From assembly GCA_004552385.1 (NCBI GenBank), contig SFOL01000047.1, positions 1 through 13,420 on the forward strand: a stretch of DNA of 13,420 nucleotides. The letters are read 5' to 3'. The stretch's first letter is position 1. Every line of letters starts with the position of its first letter. A program made the position numbers and the translations under genes. The notes below the pieces were generated by a model that worked only from the letters and a program-made list of their open reading frames with translations, had not been told where the DNA came from and made no database searches. The stretch is from Bacteroidales bacterium (GTDB taxonomy: Bacteria > Bacteroidota > Bacteroidia > Bacteroidales > Marinilabiliaceae). This document shows positions 13,095-13,420 of this stretch, piece after piece.

Positions 13095-13420
13095 TTACTG
13101 TTTGTTATACCTCCTCTGATTAATTTTTTCGAGCCTTTCGAATTCGTTGTCCGCCGCGATTTTGTCCAGGATCCTCCTCGTGAGCTTGTCGAGCATCTTA
13201 CCTTCGCGATAGTTTGCCGGGCATGCAAAATTCACGCGCTCCTCTTTGATTAACTTTACGGCCGTGTTCTTAGCGGCTTCGTCGCCAGGCTTGTAGACGG
13301 CAATGGAGTGTCCGCCATGGTCTTTCACCACCTTCATGCTCGGAATATCTGTGGTGCCGTCACCGAAATATATCATATGCGAGAATGGCACGGGCCTTTC
13401 GTCATACGCCACGAACATGT
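13095..13420 (-). CDS. HAD-family hydrolase, C-terminal part (cut by window edge)
   Basis: The last 107-108 residues of a longer protein whose frame is open to the right edge. ERPVPFSHMIYFGDGTTDIPSM contains the HAD motif IV acidic pair (GDGTTD, codons near 13345-13364) that binds Mg2+. It is followed by KVVKDHGGHSIAVY and a charged helical tail ending in NKQ. The context ERP-PFS-MIY-GDG-TD is that of Bacteroidetes HAD hydrolases of about 270-280 residues related to phosphoserine phosphatase-like enzymes (family knowledge). Motif I (DxDxT) and the cap domain lie outside the window, so the substrate cannot be assigned. The Met at 13416-13418 is almost certainly internal. It is convergent with the tRNA gene; no terminator of its own is evident between 13050 and 13094. 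Confidence 0.85.
   Translation of the reverse strand, partial: MFVAYDERPVPFSHMIYFGDGTTDIPSMKVVKDHGGHSIAVYKPGDEAAKNTAVKLIKEERVNFACPANYREGKMLDKLTRRILDKIAADNEFERLEKINQRRYNKQ

Noticed and set aside
12706..13119. Plus-strand open frame of 137 codons running through the tRNA-Pro gene
   Set aside because: It contains the whole tRNA and its terminator hairpin and has no coding character.

Overview
The window reads as chromosomal DNA of a Bacteroidales bacterium, probably a high-GC lineage such as Muribaculaceae (the family-level guess is inference). Supporting signs are: a YebC with the Bacteroidetes-type N-terminus; a Nif3/zinc-ribbon pair; a trypsin-like protease with a type IX secretion (T9SS) C-terminal sorting tail; a FISUMP-type protein; starts mostly without Shine-Dalgarno sequences; and -7 boxes matching the Bacteroidetes sigma-ABfr consensus TAnnTTTG in front of the small lipoprotein gene, cysK and the tRNA gene.

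Layout. Bases 1-136 hold the AT-rich 3' end of an unrecognised plus-strand gene, closed by a perfect 17-bp hairpin. Bases 262-4434 are a minus-strand cluster, in transcription order: a small ribbon-helix-helix-like protein, a MerR-type regulator, a Nif3-family dinuclear-metal protein, a COG1579/CdsZ-type coiled-coil zinc-ribbon protein, a DUF3109 cysteine-rich protein and a YebC-family translation/transcription factor. The first three genes are joined by 4-bp ATGA overlaps. The cluster ends in a terminator at 262-305. Bases 4435-4800 are intergenic and contain a GC-rich fold of unknown role and the promoter of a 65-residue lipoprotein with heptad repeats (4801-4998), which has its own strong terminator.

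Bases 5147-10845 are four closely spaced plus-strand genes (gaps 15-29 bp): a T9SS-type serine protease, two paralogous envelope cyclophilins that share an unusual inserted segment, and a GH13 cyclomaltodextrinase/neopullulanase-type enzyme without a signal peptide. cysK (11005-11952) follows with its own promoter and terminator. Convergent to it is a secreted FISUMP-domain protein (12040-12696, minus). A tRNA-Pro(GGG) gene with promoter and terminator lies at 12923-12997. The window ends inside a minus-strand HAD-family hydrolase whose N-terminal part is off the edge.

How the genes may work together: the minus cluster looks like conserved housekeeping (metal/cofactor handling and translation quality control) headed by two putative DNA-binding proteins. 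The protease-cyclophilin-cyclophilin cluster is plausibly about secreted-protein folding and processing, with the GH13 enzyme a co-transcribed but functionally separate member. No mobile element, CRISPR array, prophage or defence system was seen. No clearly new multi-gene system can be claimed; the most open items are the structured intergenic element at 4548-4666, the repeat lipoprotein and the paired cyclophilins with insertions.
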